Positions 34,603 through 43,927 of a stretch of DNA of 64,000 nt are shown piece after piece (the first letter of the stretch is position 1; each line of letters begins with the position of its first letter). Source of the DNA: Gloeomargaritales cyanobacterium VI4D9. Lineage in GTDB: Bacteria; Cyanobacteriota; Cyanobacteriia; Gloeomargaritales; Gloeomargaritaceae. The DNA lies in NCBI GenBank assembly GCA_927797885.1, contig OV696605.1:2269157-2333156 (forward strand). The letters are read 5' to 3'. The translations under genes were made by a program, and so were the position numbers. Below the pieces are notes generated by a model. It was not told the DNA's origin. It did no database searches and saw only the letters and a program-made list of their open reading frames with translations.

Positions 34603-35916
34603 TTACTCAACCGTTAGTAGCACATAAAGGGATTGTTCTAAAAATAATAGTAATTCCCTTAACATGGTACGAGCGATTTCAACAGGCACTGGTTCCAAGG
34701 TGAGTAAATCCCGGGGATAGAGTTGTAACCAACGTTGCAAAAGACTTTCAAAAGATTGGGTGCCCTCAAACAAAGGCCACAAAGCCCCAAGGGCAATCGC
34801 ATCAATTTCCACTTTCTCAATCTGCAATGCGCCCTGGACAGGGAATTTCAAGTAATCTGATAAGATCAAAGGACGCCCTCCCTGCAAATGGGATTGCCAG
34901 GCTTGTTGCACCGTTTCATTTCTCAATTGGGGATGCAGGGAAACCATCGCTTGACCTTGGGAAACAACCGTTGGTTCGGCATTGGGATGACCACACCACA
35001 AATCCAAAAGTCGCTCCCCCGCATGCAACAAATTCACCAGGTGTAATACCTCCATCGGTGTGGCTTCTTCCAGTGCCAAAGTTAACACGGTGGGTAGGTT
35101 CTCAGGGTCTTTGAACAAGGATTTGATACGCCATTTTGGCCAGGCCACCATTTCAATAAACTCTAAACCAGCCTCCTCCAAACACCCAAATATCTGAGGA
35201 ATGGTAAATCCCTTATCCCCCTGGAGCAGGCAATTCATTAAAATAAATTCGCTGATTTGATCATTTAATTCGCCCTCATAGCTTTTACTCCACGTTATCC
35301 GTTTCAGTTCACATCTATCGTTGAGCTGCCCCATGATCTCTTGAACAGTCTTTAATTCAAATTCCTCGGGATTGTCCTGCATTAAACCCAACAGCCCAAA
35401 GAATTCCTGGACTTTGAAATACATCTCCCGCTGGTATTGATTATGGACATTAACTCGGAGAATCCCCAGGGGTTTTAAGACCTGCTTAAAAGTCGCTAAC
35501 GTGGCTACTGGGTCAGGCATTAAATACAAAACTTCATCGCAGTTAATGTAATCAAACGTTAAGCCTAATTCACCCACCTGGTCAATCGGGAGGACATGAA
35601 ATTCATAGTTGGATAGACCATGAAACTCGAATCTTTTGGTAGCCAAATCCACCGAATTAGGCGAAAAGTCAATCCCAACAATTTTAGCCCCCGGATTGGC
35701 AAGGGCAAGGGCTAAGGCTTTGTACCCAGAACCGCACCCCGCATCCAAAATCACTAAATCCTGGGGAGGACGTTGCCGGTACCGTAAATAGTAGGGGGTG
35801 GTGACATCATGAATCCATAAAAATTCTCGGTCATCCTTGGGGGACTTTTCTAAAGGGTGACGGGGATAGGGACCGTAGTTAAACTGTTGACGAACCTTTT
35901 CTAAAACTTCATCCAT
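34603..35916 (-). CDS. class I SAM-dependent methyltransferase, paralog B
   Basis: 437 residues, similar along its whole length to the gene three bases downstream. Motif I LVILDAGCGSGYKALALALA, then VGIDFSPNSVDLATKRF. Same N-terminal FNYGPYPRHPLEKSPKDDRE and C-terminal LHAGERLLDLWCGHP. The two genes likely form one transcript and may act as a hetero-oligomer or on related substrates; the target molecule cannot be told from the sequence. Confidence 0.82.
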   Translation of the reverse strand: MDEVLEKVRQQFNYGPYPRHPLEKSPKDDREFLWIHDVTTPYYLRYRQRPPQDLVILDAGCGSGYKALALALANPGAKIVGIDFSPNSVDLATKRFEFHGLSNYEFHVLPIDQVGELGLTFDYINCDEVLYLMPDPVATLATFKQVLKPLGILRVNVHNQYQREMYFKVQEFFGLLGLMQDNPEEFELKTVQEIMGQLNDRCELKRITWSKSYEGELNDQISEFILMNCLLQGDKGFTIPQIFGCLEEAGLEFIEMVAWPKWRIKSLFKDPENLPTVLTLALEEATPMEVLHLVNLLHAGERLLDLWCGHPNAEPTVVSQGQAMVSLHPQLRNETVQQAWQSHLQGGRPLILSDYLKFPVQGALQIEKVEIDAIALGALWPLFEGTQSFESLLQRWLQLYPRDLLTLEPVPVEIARTMLRELLLFLEQSLYVLLTVE

Positions 35917-36154
35917 CGTTTTTAAGGCTCATTTTTAAGGTTAGCTCTAATTATAATCAATCTCCTGGGGGATTGGGTTAAGAAAAATGGAAGGTTTCCC
36001 TTTGTCCCGATTCTCGCCTGGATTCCCACTTGACAGGGTTGCTCCGGTAGGTTATTTCTGTAATCGTCAGGGTTTTCATTGTACAAAAAATCAACGTAAA
36101 TTTCAGGATTAATTGGTAATGCTTTTGTCTGTCTAATTACGGAGGTGGGTGGGG

Positions 36155-37177
36155 ATGGAACGCTGGAGTCGGGGGTTAAGATTTGTATTGCTGATGCTGA
36201 GCATCCCGGTTCTGCTGTGGGGATGTAATTTTGGCGGCGCCCCCAAGCCTGCAAGTCTTGCCATTGACGGTTCGAGTACGGTTTATCCGATTACCAAGGC
36301 GGTGGCGGCGGAATTTCAGAAAACCCAACCGCAACTTTTAGAGGAATTAACTGTGGAATTTTCTGGGACAACCGGGGGGTTCCGCAAGTTTTGTGAAGGG
36401 AAGGTGGATATTGCCAATGCCTCCCGTCCCATTAATCAAAAAGAGATGGCTTTGTGTAACAGAAATGATGTCCGATATATTGAATTGCCGGTTGCGTTTG
36501 ATGCGCTCACGGTGGCGGTCAATAAGGAGAATAATTGGGTGGATAAATTGACGGTGGAAGAATTGCGAAAAATTTGGGAACCGGCGGCGGAGGGAAAAAT
36601 CAAAAAGTGGAACCAAGTACGCCCGACCTTCCCGGATCGCCCCCTCAATCTATTCAGCCCTGGTCAGGATTCGGGTACTTTTGATTATTTCACGGAAGCC
36701 ATTATGGGCAAGGTGGATGCCAGTCGGACAGATGTAGTTTTTAGTGAAGATGATGATATTTTAGCCCAGGGAATTATCCAAGACCCGAATGCGCTTGGCT
36801 ACTTTGGTCTTGCCTATTTTGAAAAGAATCAGGGCAAGATGAAAGCGGTTCCCATTGATAATGGAAATGGTCCGGTGGCACCCACATTGGAGAATGTGTT
36901 ATTGAACAAATATCGTCCCTTGACCCGCCCCCTATTTATCTATGTGAATGCCGCCAAAGCGCAAGAGAAAGAAGTGCTTAAGGATTTTGTGGGATTTTAC
37001 CTAAAAAATGCCACCAAAATTGTGCCCAAAGTGGGTTACATTCCCCTCACGGATGAGCATTATCATTTGGCAGAGGTAACGTTCTACAAACAGGAAGTGG
37101 GTACGGTATTCGATGGTAAAGCTGATTTCCAACTTACCCTAGAGGAACTGTTGCGTAAACAGGCTAAATTTCAGTAG
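36155..37177 (+). CDS. sphX: phosphate-binding lipoprotein (SphX/PstS family)
   Basis: 340 residues from ATG 36155 (GGAGG nine bases upstream; GTG 36149 is less likely). Signal peptide with lipobox LLWGC. PstS-type ligand motifs: IDGSSTVYPITKAVAAEF, FSGTTGGFRKFCEGKVDIAN and FSPGQDSGTFDYFTEAI. It captures phosphate outside the plasma membrane for an ABC importer. SphX-type proteins are phosphate-starvation induced in cyanobacteria. No pst permease genes are adjacent; no clear Pho box was found upstream. Confidence 0.85.
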   Translation: MERWSRGLRFVLLMLSIPVLLWGCNFGGAPKPASLAIDGSSTVYPITKAVAAEFQKTQPQLLEELTVEFSGTTGGFRKFCEGKVDIANASRPINQKEMALCNRNDVRYIELPVAFDALTVAVNKENNWVDKLTVEELRKIWEPAAEGKIKKWNQVRPTFPDRPLNLFSPGQDSGTFDYFTEAIMGKVDASRTDVVFSEDDDILAQGIIQDPNALGYFGLAYFEKNQGKMKAVPIDNGNGPVAPTLENVLLNKYRPLTRPLFIYVNAAKAQEKEVLKDFVGFYLKNATKIVPKVGYIPLTDEHYHLAEVTFYKQEVGTVFDGKADFQLTLEELLRKQAKFQ

Positions 37178-38351
37178 GGCGTTGGCAGAGTTGGGCGAAG
37201 GTTTTATAGAGGAATTGGCGGTGTTCTAAAACATTGAAATGTGCCTCCGCAAACCGACGGCTTTTTTGCCCCAAGGTTTGCCGTAATTCCTGGCTTTCAA
37301 TTAGTAACTTGAGGGTATTAATGAACTTGGGGTGATCGCTGGGATTGACTACTACGCCCAAATCATTATTCACCATATATTGGGCGGCGGCGGTTCCTGC
37401 TCCGGCTAATAGTAAAATGGGTAAACCAACGCTGGCTAATTCCGTCAGGCGGGAGGGATTGGAGTAGCGGGCATACCAGGATTCGGGTTGGTCACAACGG
37501 TTAAAGGGAATCAGTGCTAAATCATAACCACTTAGTTTCACCATCAGTTCTGCTTGCGGGATAAAACCCTGGTATTGTATTTCGGGGGGGAGTTCATAAT
37601 GGCGTTCCTGCAAACATTGCCAGGAGCGGGGATGGGCGTACCAATGAATGGGTTGTAAATCAGCAAATTCCTGAGCCAAAATACGCCATGCTTGAGCGAG
37701 GTCATCTAAGATTTCCGTATAACCACAGTTGCCCATGATCACCGCTCGAAAATGGGCATTATAGGGGGGATGGTTTTGTTTATAAATGGTTGGCAAATCG
37801 CAGTGAAAGACGCTCACCACCGGCACCGGACGGTCTAAAATCTGACTGATGTCCGCCTGCATCACGTCTGTTAATGCCCACACCTGGCTTAAATGGGGAT
37901 TCAATTGTTGCAATAAGGGGATCATGCGGGCATCGTCGGGATGCCAATCCAAAAAGTGTTGAATGACTGGAAGTTTATAATGATATTGCCGTAAAATTTC
38001 AGCCAAAATTTCTAAATCATCTCGACACAAACAGGTGGCATAAATTAAATCGGGATACCATTTTTGGCGGTTTAAGTACGACCGAATGTCCCGCATATCT
38101 TTCGCCCGGTGGGGTAGGTGAATTTGCAGTAATTTGCGTCGCCAACGGCGTAATTCTGACCGCCAATCCCTGTCGTATCGCCGTACCCACAGATGCTGGG
38201 GAAGGGCGGGTTCTCCCTGAAAACCGGCAAATACATTCCACAGGTGGGCGGGGGGATAGGTAGCAAATTGATTGAGCAAACGTGCCCCGGTTCCGTGCGC
38301 CAAGGACAGGCACCCGGTGGTCAAAATGAGGATATTAGGATACGACCCCAT
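37164..38351 (-). CDS. glycosyltransferase (GT4-like)
   Basis: About 395 residues from ATG 38351 (MGSYPNILILTTGCLSLAHG, then GTGARLLNQFA). The C-terminal Rossmann half holds GFIPQAELMVKLSGYDLALIPF, YSNPSRLTELASVGLPILLL and GVVVNPSD, the usual GT-B donor-site layout with a conserved Glu in LTELASVGLP. Longer starts upstream lie within folP. Start overlaps the folP end by 17 bp. Its 3' end overlaps the convergent sphX by 14 bp. Acceptor unknown. Confidence 0.75.
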   Translation of the reverse strand: MGSYPNILILTTGCLSLAHGTGARLLNQFATYPPAHLWNVFAGFQGEPALPQHLWVRRYDRDWRSELRRWRRKLLQIHLPHRAKDMRDIRSYLNRQKWYPDLIYATCLCRDDLEILAEILRQYHYKLPVIQHFLDWHPDDARMIPLLQQLNPHLSQVWALTDVMQADISQILDRPVPVVSVFHCDLPTIYKQNHPPYNAHFRAVIMGNCGYTEILDDLAQAWRILAQEFADLQPIHWYAHPRSWQCLQERHYELPPEIQYQGFIPQAELMVKLSGYDLALIPFNRCDQPESWYARYSNPSRLTELASVGLPILLLAGAGTAAAQYMVNNDLGVVVNPSDHPKFINTLKLLIESQELRQTLGQKSRRFAEAHFNVLEHRQFLYKTFAQLCQRPTEI

Positions 38352-39156
38352 GACTGCGCCAAAGGGCATCGGCAACCTGAACCACTTGTTTGATTTGGGC
38401 AACGTCATGAACCCGCAAAATATCGGCTCCCTGGGCAATGGCGGCACAACAAGCGGCGGCGGTACCCCATACCCGTTGTTGGGGGTCGGGTTGGTTGAGA
38501 ATCTGACCGATAAAACTTTTCCGGGAAGGTCCCACCAAAAGCGGGCAATTTAAGTCCCGAAATCGGGATAAATTCCGCAGTAAAATTAAATTTTGCTCGG
38601 TATTTTTGGCAAAACCAATGCCCGGGTCAAGGATAATTTTTTCAATGCCTAATTGTTGGGCTTTGTCCCGTTGTTGGGCAAGAAATTCATGAATTTCCCC
38701 GATTAAATCCCCATAGTCGGTCAAGGATTGCATGGTTTGGGGATTGCCCCGGCGGTGCATCAAAACCACAGTCGTCCCTGAACGTGCCACCACCGGCAAG
38801 AGTTCCGGGTCATCCATGCCCCCGGAAACGTCATTGACCCAAGTCGCTCCCACGGCGATGGCTTCAGCGGCCACGACCGCCCGGGTGGTATCCACGGAAA
38901 TCGGTACGCTGACCTCGGTAGCTAGAGCTTGAACCACGGGGATCACCCGCCGCAATTCCTCCTCCAGGGGAATAATACTGGCTCCCGGACGGGTGGATTG
39001 GCCGCCAATATCCAATATATCCGCCCCTTCAGCCACTAATTTTTTGCCCTGCTGTACCGCTAAATCCAGGTCAAAGTACTGCCCACCATCACTGAAACTA
39101 TCGGGGGTGACGTTGAGAATCCCCATCAGATAGGTACGTTCGCCCCAGGTCAGCAC
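38335..39156 (-). CDS. folP: dihydropteroate synthase
   Basis: 273 residues. Condenses p-aminobenzoate with dihydropterin pyrophosphate in folate synthesis. MGILNVTPDSFSDGG (11-25) and ADILDIGGQSTRPGA (44-58) are the two family signatures; later LDPGIGFAKNTEQNL and the terminal RVHDV motif are intact. The start overlaps the upstream response-regulator stop by seven bases, so translation is coupled. Confidence 0.95.
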   Translation of the reverse strand: MLTWGERTYLMGILNVTPDSFSDGGQYFDLDLAVQQGKKLVAEGADILDIGGQSTRPGASIIPLEEELRRVIPVVQALATEVSVPISVDTTRAVVAAEAIAVGATWVNDVSGGMDDPELLPVVARSGTTVVLMHRRGNPQTMQSLTDYGDLIGEIHEFLAQQRDKAQQLGIEKIILDPGIGFAKNTEQNLILLRNLSRFRDLNCPLLVGPSRKSFIGQILNQPDPQQRVWGTAAACCAAIAQGADILRVHDVAQIKQVVQVADALWRSHGVVS

Positions 39157-39530
39157 CCCAGTACCTCCAGCGAGCGTTTGACCACTTGGTCCGGGTCAAA
39201 GGGTTTGGTCATGTACAGGTCGGCACCCACCTCCTGCCCCCGCACCTTGTCAAATTCCTGCCCTTTGGCGGTGAGCATGATGATATAGACCCCTTCGAGC
39301 AGGAGTTCTTTTTTCACCCGGTGACAGACCTCAAAGCCGTTCATCTTGGGCATCATCACGTCCAAAAATACTAAATTGGGCCGTTCATTTTGGATAACGT
39401 CTAAAGCCTCCAGGCCGTTGCTGGCGGTCAGGAGTTCGATGTCCGCCTCATCCGCCAAGTCCTCCAGGGTCTGTTCTAACAGCAACCTAATGTGGGGTTC
39501 ATCGTCCACAATCAGAATCTTGCGACACAT
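39150..39530 (-). CDS. single-domain response regulator (CheY-like)
   Basis: 126 residues: acidic DDE at 9-11, phospho-acceptor Asp in NLVFLDVMMPKMNGFEVC (about 58), Thr in IIMLTAKG and Lys in YMTKPFD. No output domain. It shares one base with the stop of the Hpt gene, so the two are a phosphotransfer pair in one operon. The cognate histidine kinase is not here. Confidence 0.9.
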   Translation of the reverse strand: MCRKILIVDDEPHIRLLLEQTLEDLADEADIELLTASNGLEALDVIQNERPNLVFLDVMMPKMNGFEVCHRVKKELLLEGVYIIMLTAKGQEFDKVRGQEVGADLYMTKPFDPDQVVKRSLEVLGC

Positions 39531-40459
39531 CAGGCGGGGCGTTTCAGCGCTTGAACCAATAATTTGGCCAGGGCGGCCAACTGGGCAGGCTCAAAGTTGG
39601 CAATCAAGAGCTTGGCCGCCTCCCGGGGTTCCACCGGAATCGTAATCTGTTTGGGGGCCGCCGGAGCCGCCACGGTCGGGGCAACGCTGGCCGCATCCAC
39701 CCCCGCCAAACTACAGAGTGTGGGACTGGGGACGACCATCTGCGCTTTGCCCTGCTGGATCAATTCGCTGGCCTGCTTGAGTTCATTGAGCAACGGCCCC
39801 GCCAGCTTCGCCAGGGGTACCCGGGGACTGGTCACCGCTTTTTGGGCCGTCTGGGTGAGGGTCTGCCAGGTGGCTACGCCGGGAGCAAAAGTCCCCAACC
39901 GACCACACAGAGCCGCCACCTGCTGGGTACGTTCCGGGGTCGCCCCCTGCTTGATCAGTTCCAGCATCTGCCGCAATACCTGCAACACCTGGGCGGAGAA
40001 ATTGGCAGGGACAAGGGGTTTGCTCTCCCCGGCCACCATTTCCCCGGTGAGCCGCTGCTGGAGGAGGGCGAAAATCGGCTCCGCCTGTTGAAGCGCCGTT
40101 TGGCCAAAGTCTTCCGTGAGATTCCCCTGCTCCAGATGGTTGACCAAGGATTCCAGGGTTTCAAATCCCCGCAAGAATAAATCTTCCGACTCCTGGTCAA
40201 TGGTTGTGCCCGGTTGTTCTTTCACGACCTTCAGGCAGTCCTCCAGCCGGTGCGCCGTGCGGCGAATGCTGTCATACCCCAACATGGCGGCTCCCCCCTT
40301 GATGGAGTGGGCGGCCCGGAACATTTCATTCACCATCTCCTGATCCTGGGAGTTGGTCTGCAAATTCATCAACCCCTGTTCTAAGGTTTGGAGATGCTCT
40401 TTGGCTTCTTCAATGAAGTACACCAAAATTTTCTGCTGTTGTTCCGGCAACATGACCAT
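39530..40459 (-). CDS. Hpt-domain phosphotransfer protein
   Basis: 309 residues. The N-terminal Hpt domain (about 5-115) carries the phosphorylated His in EMFRAAHSIKGGAAMLGYDS (about His51). The remaining part (about 160-300) is an alanine-rich region of unknown fold. It resembles the N-terminus of CheA-type kinases, but no kinase core follows. Probably passes phosphate to the response regulator gene directly downstream. Confidence 0.85.
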   Translation of the reverse strand: MVMLPEQQQKILVYFIEEAKEHLQTLEQGLMNLQTNSQDQEMVNEMFRAAHSIKGGAAMLGYDSIRRTAHRLEDCLKVVKEQPGTTIDQESEDLFLRGFETLESLVNHLEQGNLTEDFGQTALQQAEPIFALLQQRLTGEMVAGESKPLVPANFSAQVLQVLRQMLELIKQGATPERTQQVAALCGRLGTFAPGVATWQTLTQTAQKAVTSPRVPLAKLAGPLLNELKQASELIQQGKAQMVVPSPTLCSLAGVDAASVAPTVAAPAAPKQITIPVEPREAAKLLIANFEPAQLAALAKLLVQALKRPA

Positions 40460-40575
40460 TCTCCCTTGGGTGATGATGGGTGGGCAGGCGAACAGACATC
40501 AGGATTATGGCATCAGTGTACCGTTATTTTTGCTAAAACGGGTACTGGGAAGGGGCAATTTTGCCAAAAAATTCC

Positions 40576-40878
40576 TCAAGCGGGGGCATCCTGACCGGCG
40601 TTGGCCTCGGTTTTGCGCAGATAGGTCAGGAAACTTTCCAGACTGCGGCGGTAAATGTAGGGCCAGCCCCCCTGGGTTTCCATGTCCAGTAGGAGGTTGT
40701 ACAAATCTCGGCGGGTCTGGGGTAGGGCGGCGGCAAAGGCACCGGTCTCAATCTCCCGATGGAGGGACTCTAGGAGGCGCAAGACCGCCAAGAGAGCCAC
40801 CGCATCCCCCTGGCGTGAGGCTACCGCCGCTCGCACGGATTGCTCAATCGCCAGCAGTTGGGGGTCCTTCACGACCAC
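40576..40878 (-). CDS. small conserved-looking protein, 100 residues
   Basis: Helical, soluble (QLLAIEQSVRAAVASRQGDA, then LRLLESLHREIETGAFAAAL, WPYIYRRSLESFLTYLRK). The start overlaps the stop of hom by 10 bp and it lies in the same direction as its neighbours, so it is translated with hom. I do not recognise the family. Confidence 0.6.
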   Translation of the reverse strand: MVVKDPQLLAIEQSVRAAVASRQGDAVALLAVLRLLESLHREIETGAFAAALPQTRRDLYNLLLDMETQGGWPYIYRRSLESFLTYLRKTEANAGQDAPA

Positions 40879-42161
40879 ACTCGCAGAACCGTAGGAATCG
40901 CCGCCACCGCCGGGAATTGCCGAATCTCCTCCAGCGCCAGCCAGAAATTCCCCTCCCGCACCTGGTGGGTCACGACCACAATTTCCGCCAACTGTTCCTG
41001 AGTGCTGATCTGGACGATGGATTCTAAACTCACCCCGTGGCGACCATAGCAGGTGCCCAACTGGCCGATCACCCCCGGTTGGTCCTGGGTCAGGATGCGG
41101 GTATAAAAGCGGGTTTGCACCTCATCCATCGCCAGTTGGGGCATCGCCGTGGCCACCGGTGCCCCCAAAAGGGGATGGTAGCCAGAATTCGCCCGCAGGG
41201 TCGCCACCACATTCACCACATCCCCCACCACGGCACTGGCGGTGGGTCCCGCCCCGGCGCCCGGCCCCTGGAACATGACTTCCCCCAGAGGTTCCCCCCC
41301 CAGCACAATGGCATTTTGCACCCCCTGCACGCTGGCAAGGGGATGGTCGTGGCTAATTAACGTCGGATGGACCCGGATGTCCAGGGCTTCCCCCTGCCGT
41401 TGCGCCAGGGCCAGCAATTTCACCTGAAACCCGAGGCGTTCGGCGTAGCGCAAATCCACCGGCTGAATCCCGCCAATCCCTTCACAATAGACCTGCTCCC
41501 GACTCACCCGCACCCCAAAGGCCAAAGTCGCCAGGATGGCAATTTTATCGGCGGCATCTTCCCCATCCACATCGGCACTGGGGTCACTTTCTGCGTAACC
41601 CAGGGACTGGGCCGTGGCTAAGGCCGTGGCAAAATCCCCCCGCCCCTGGGCCATCTGGGTGAGGATAAAATTGGTGGTGCCGTTGACAATCCCCAGCACC
41701 CGGGACAGCCGGTTCGCCCCCAGGGCTTGTTTGAGGGGATGAATGATGGGAATGCCGCCCCCCACCGCCCCCTCCATCAACACATACACCCCCTGGTCTT
41801 GCGCCGCCTGAAATAGTTCCGCCCCGTAGCGAGCCACCACCGCCTTGTTGGCCGTAACCACGTGTTTCCCCTGGGCAATGGCCTGCAACATCAAACTGCG
41901 GGCGGGTTCCAAGCCCCCCAAGACCTCCACCACCAGGTCAATCTCCGGGTCCTGCACCAGGGCGGTCAAATCCGTGGTCAACAGTCCGGGGGGGAGATGC
42001 AACGCCCGGGGTTTGTGCAGGGAGCGCACCCCCACCCGATGCAGGGTCAATTCACTCAACAGGGGATGCCGTCCCTTGGGGTCAAGGAGAATTTGGGCCA
42101 CCCCCGCCCCCACCGTTCCCAGCCCCAGCAAGCCCACCCGAATGGTGCGGTTCTCATTCAT
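40869..42161 (-). CDS. hom: homoserine dehydrogenase
   Basis: 430 residues. Reduces aspartate semialdehyde to homoserine for threonine and methionine synthesis. NAD(P)-binding GLLGLGTVGAGVAQILLD at the start, the catalytic segment GGGIPIIHPLKQALGANR with VNGTTNFILTQM, and a C-terminal ACT domain (GVIGQLGTCYGRHGVSLESI) for threonine feedback. The gene is 28 bp downstream of ctpA. Confidence 0.95.
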   Translation of the reverse strand: MNENRTIRVGLLGLGTVGAGVAQILLDPKGRHPLLSELTLHRVGVRSLHKPRALHLPPGLLTTDLTALVQDPEIDLVVEVLGGLEPARSLMLQAIAQGKHVVTANKAVVARYGAELFQAAQDQGVYVLMEGAVGGGIPIIHPLKQALGANRLSRVLGIVNGTTNFILTQMAQGRGDFATALATAQSLGYAESDPSADVDGEDAADKIAILATLAFGVRVSREQVYCEGIGGIQPVDLRYAERLGFQVKLLALAQRQGEALDIRVHPTLISHDHPLASVQGVQNAIVLGGEPLGEVMFQGPGAGAGPTASAVVGDVVNVVATLRANSGYHPLLGAPVATAMPQLAMDEVQTRFYTRILTQDQPGVIGQLGTCYGRHGVSLESIVQISTQEQLAEIVVVTHQVREGNFWLALEEIRQFPAVAAIPTVLRVWS

Positions 42162-42189
42162 AGACGACCTCCCCCTCCAGCATAGAGGT

Positions 42190-43398
42190 TTACCCCCCCG
42201 CCGCTACAGTTGGGACGGAATTTTTCGCCAGCCACGCCACTGCCTCTTCGTATTGGGGGTCGGTACCCCCTGCTACAGATGCTTCAGACGGGGACGGCAC
42301 CAGTTGATCCGGGACAATCCCCCGCCGGTGAATGTCATGGTGGAGGGGGGTTTCGTAGCGGGCCACGGACACGGCCAACCCATCCCCATTGCTGAGCTGA
42401 AACACAGACTGAATCAAGCCTTTCCCGAAGGTGGTTTCCCCCACCAGGGTCGCCCGCCGATGGTCCTGCAAGGCGCCGGCCAGGATTTCACTGGCGCTGG
42501 CGGTGCCATGATTCACCAACACCACCAGGGGTTTCGCCGTCAGGGCTTGGCCCCCGGCGGTAAACTCCGTTTCCAGTCCATCCCGGTTCACTGTATAGAC
42601 CACCGGCCCCTGGTCGAGCCATTCCTGGGCAATTTCCAAACCCGCCTGAAACAGACCCCCCGGATTATTCCGTAAATCCAGCACATACCCCCGCACCCCC
42701 TGGGCTTCCAGGGCTTGGATCGCCTTCGCCATCTCCGCCGCCGACCCGGCACTAAACTGGCTGAGTTGGATGTAGCCGACCCCCCCCGGGCGCAAATCCC
42801 AAGTTAGAGACGGTAGGGTCACCCGTTGCCGGGTAATGGTCACGGGCCACCGCCGTTCCCCCCGCTCCAGGGTCAACACCACCTGGGTACCCGGCAGACC
42901 CCGCATTCGACTAGCCGCCGCATCCATCCCCATCCCCAGGGTGGACTCCCCATCAATGGCGAGAATCCGATCCTCGCTCTGCACCCCCGCCTGCGCCGCC
43001 GGTGAACCCGCAATGGGCGCCACCACCAGGGGCACCCGCCGTTCCGTATCCAAGACAATTTGCAGACCCACCCCGGTCAATTCCCCCGCCGTGGTGGTTT
43101 GCAGATTCCGGTATTGGCTCTGGGGCAGTACCCGGGTGAAGGGGTCATCCAACTGGCTGAGCATCTCCTGAATCACCGTTTGCGCCTGCTCCATCGTCTC
43201 CGGCGGGGGATGCAGTGCCGCGTGCCGCACCTCCTGCCAATTGTGCCCGTTGAACGTGGGGTCCACATAAGCCCGATTGACAATGTGCCACACCTCCACC
43301 ACCAGCCGTTCCGGTTCCGTCAGTGCCAGGGCGGGCTGTGCCCAGGTGAAGCTCAGTACCAATAAAATCACGACCCACCAACCCCAGCGGCGCTTCAT
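42190..43398 (-). CDS. ctpA: carboxyl-terminal processing protease
   Basis: 402 residues of the S41 family. A signal peptide (VVILLVLSFTWAQPALA) exports it to the lumen or periplasm. A PDZ domain spans about 95-180 (TGVGLQIVLDTERRVPLVVA, GVQSEDRILAIDG). The Ser/Lys dyad is in VNHGTASASEILAGAL and GETTFGKGLIQSVFQ. CtpA trims the C-terminal extension of photosystem II protein D1; cyanobacteria also have CtpB and CtpC paralogs, so this assignment among paralogs is not certain. Confidence 0.85.
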   Translation of the reverse strand: MKRRWGWWVVILLVLSFTWAQPALALTEPERLVVEVWHIVNRAYVDPTFNGHNWQEVRHAALHPPPETMEQAQTVIQEMLSQLDDPFTRVLPQSQYRNLQTTTAGELTGVGLQIVLDTERRVPLVVAPIAGSPAAQAGVQSEDRILAIDGESTLGMGMDAAASRMRGLPGTQVVLTLERGERRWPVTITRQRVTLPSLTWDLRPGGVGYIQLSQFSAGSAAEMAKAIQALEAQGVRGYVLDLRNNPGGLFQAGLEIAQEWLDQGPVVYTVNRDGLETEFTAGGQALTAKPLVVLVNHGTASASEILAGALQDHRRATLVGETTFGKGLIQSVFQLSNGDGLAVSVARYETPLHHDIHRRGIVPDQLVPSPSEASVAGGTDPQYEEAVAWLAKNSVPTVAAGG

Positions 43399-43411
43399 GC
43401 CTCACCCGCTC

Positions 43412-43888
43412 CTAAAACGACAACCCTAATTTCACCCCCAGGGCAATATGCACCACCGCTACCGCCAGGGTCGCACTACCCACATAGGCATGAAGGGTGC
43501 GGGTCAGCGCCTGCCCTTTCATCCCCAAAGACAACAGGGCATTCACCGTCAACCCCGCCAACACCACCGTCCCAGTCACAAAATGGGGACTCTGGAAAAT
43601 CTCCTGCCCCTGCATGATCAATGACAGCAGACCGCCGCTATAGCCCAAAGCCAAAAAAAGGTACAGCCAGGGGACTAATTTCCGATGCTCCCCCCAAGCA
43701 GTCTGTGCCACCTGCGGGTCCGTTGCCAACCGCCCCCGCCAGCCCGTCAGCGCCGCAAAACTGCCCATAAAGACTAAAACAATGCCCATCATCAAAGGAT
43801 GCCCCCAGTGGACAACCGGTTCTGGAAAATTCAAGCCAGCAAAAAAATCCGCCGCTGGTTGCAACAACGCCCGCACCTGCTCTGCCAT
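43412..43888 (-). CDS. DUF4079 membrane protein
   Basis: 158 residues with four predicted membrane helices (about 30-47, 72-92, 105-124, 135-155). HPLMMGIVLVFMGSFAALTG near the N-terminus and RKLVPWLYLFLALGYSGGLL match the DUF4079 family, common in cyanobacteria and plants and of unknown function; conserved histidines suggest a heme or metal site. It lies 13 bp upstream of ctpA. Confidence 0.75.
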   Translation of the reverse strand: MAEQVRALLQPAADFFAGLNFPEPVVHWGHPLMMGIVLVFMGSFAALTGWRGRLATDPQVAQTAWGEHRKLVPWLYLFLALGYSGGLLSLIMQGQEIFQSPHFVTGTVVLAGLTVNALLSLGMKGQALTRTLHAYVGSATLAVAVVHIALGVKLGLSF

Positions 43889-43927
43889 AGGTTCTCCTCC
43901 TCGCTAGCTCTACCATAGCGTAGGAGC

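Noticed and set aside
36000..36154. Pho box upstream of sphX
   Set aside because: I could not find the expected tandem CTTAACCT-like repeats.
40353..41027. Plus-strand 224-residue frame
   Set aside because: Spans antisense of three real minus-strand genes and is rich in Arg/Pro; shadow.
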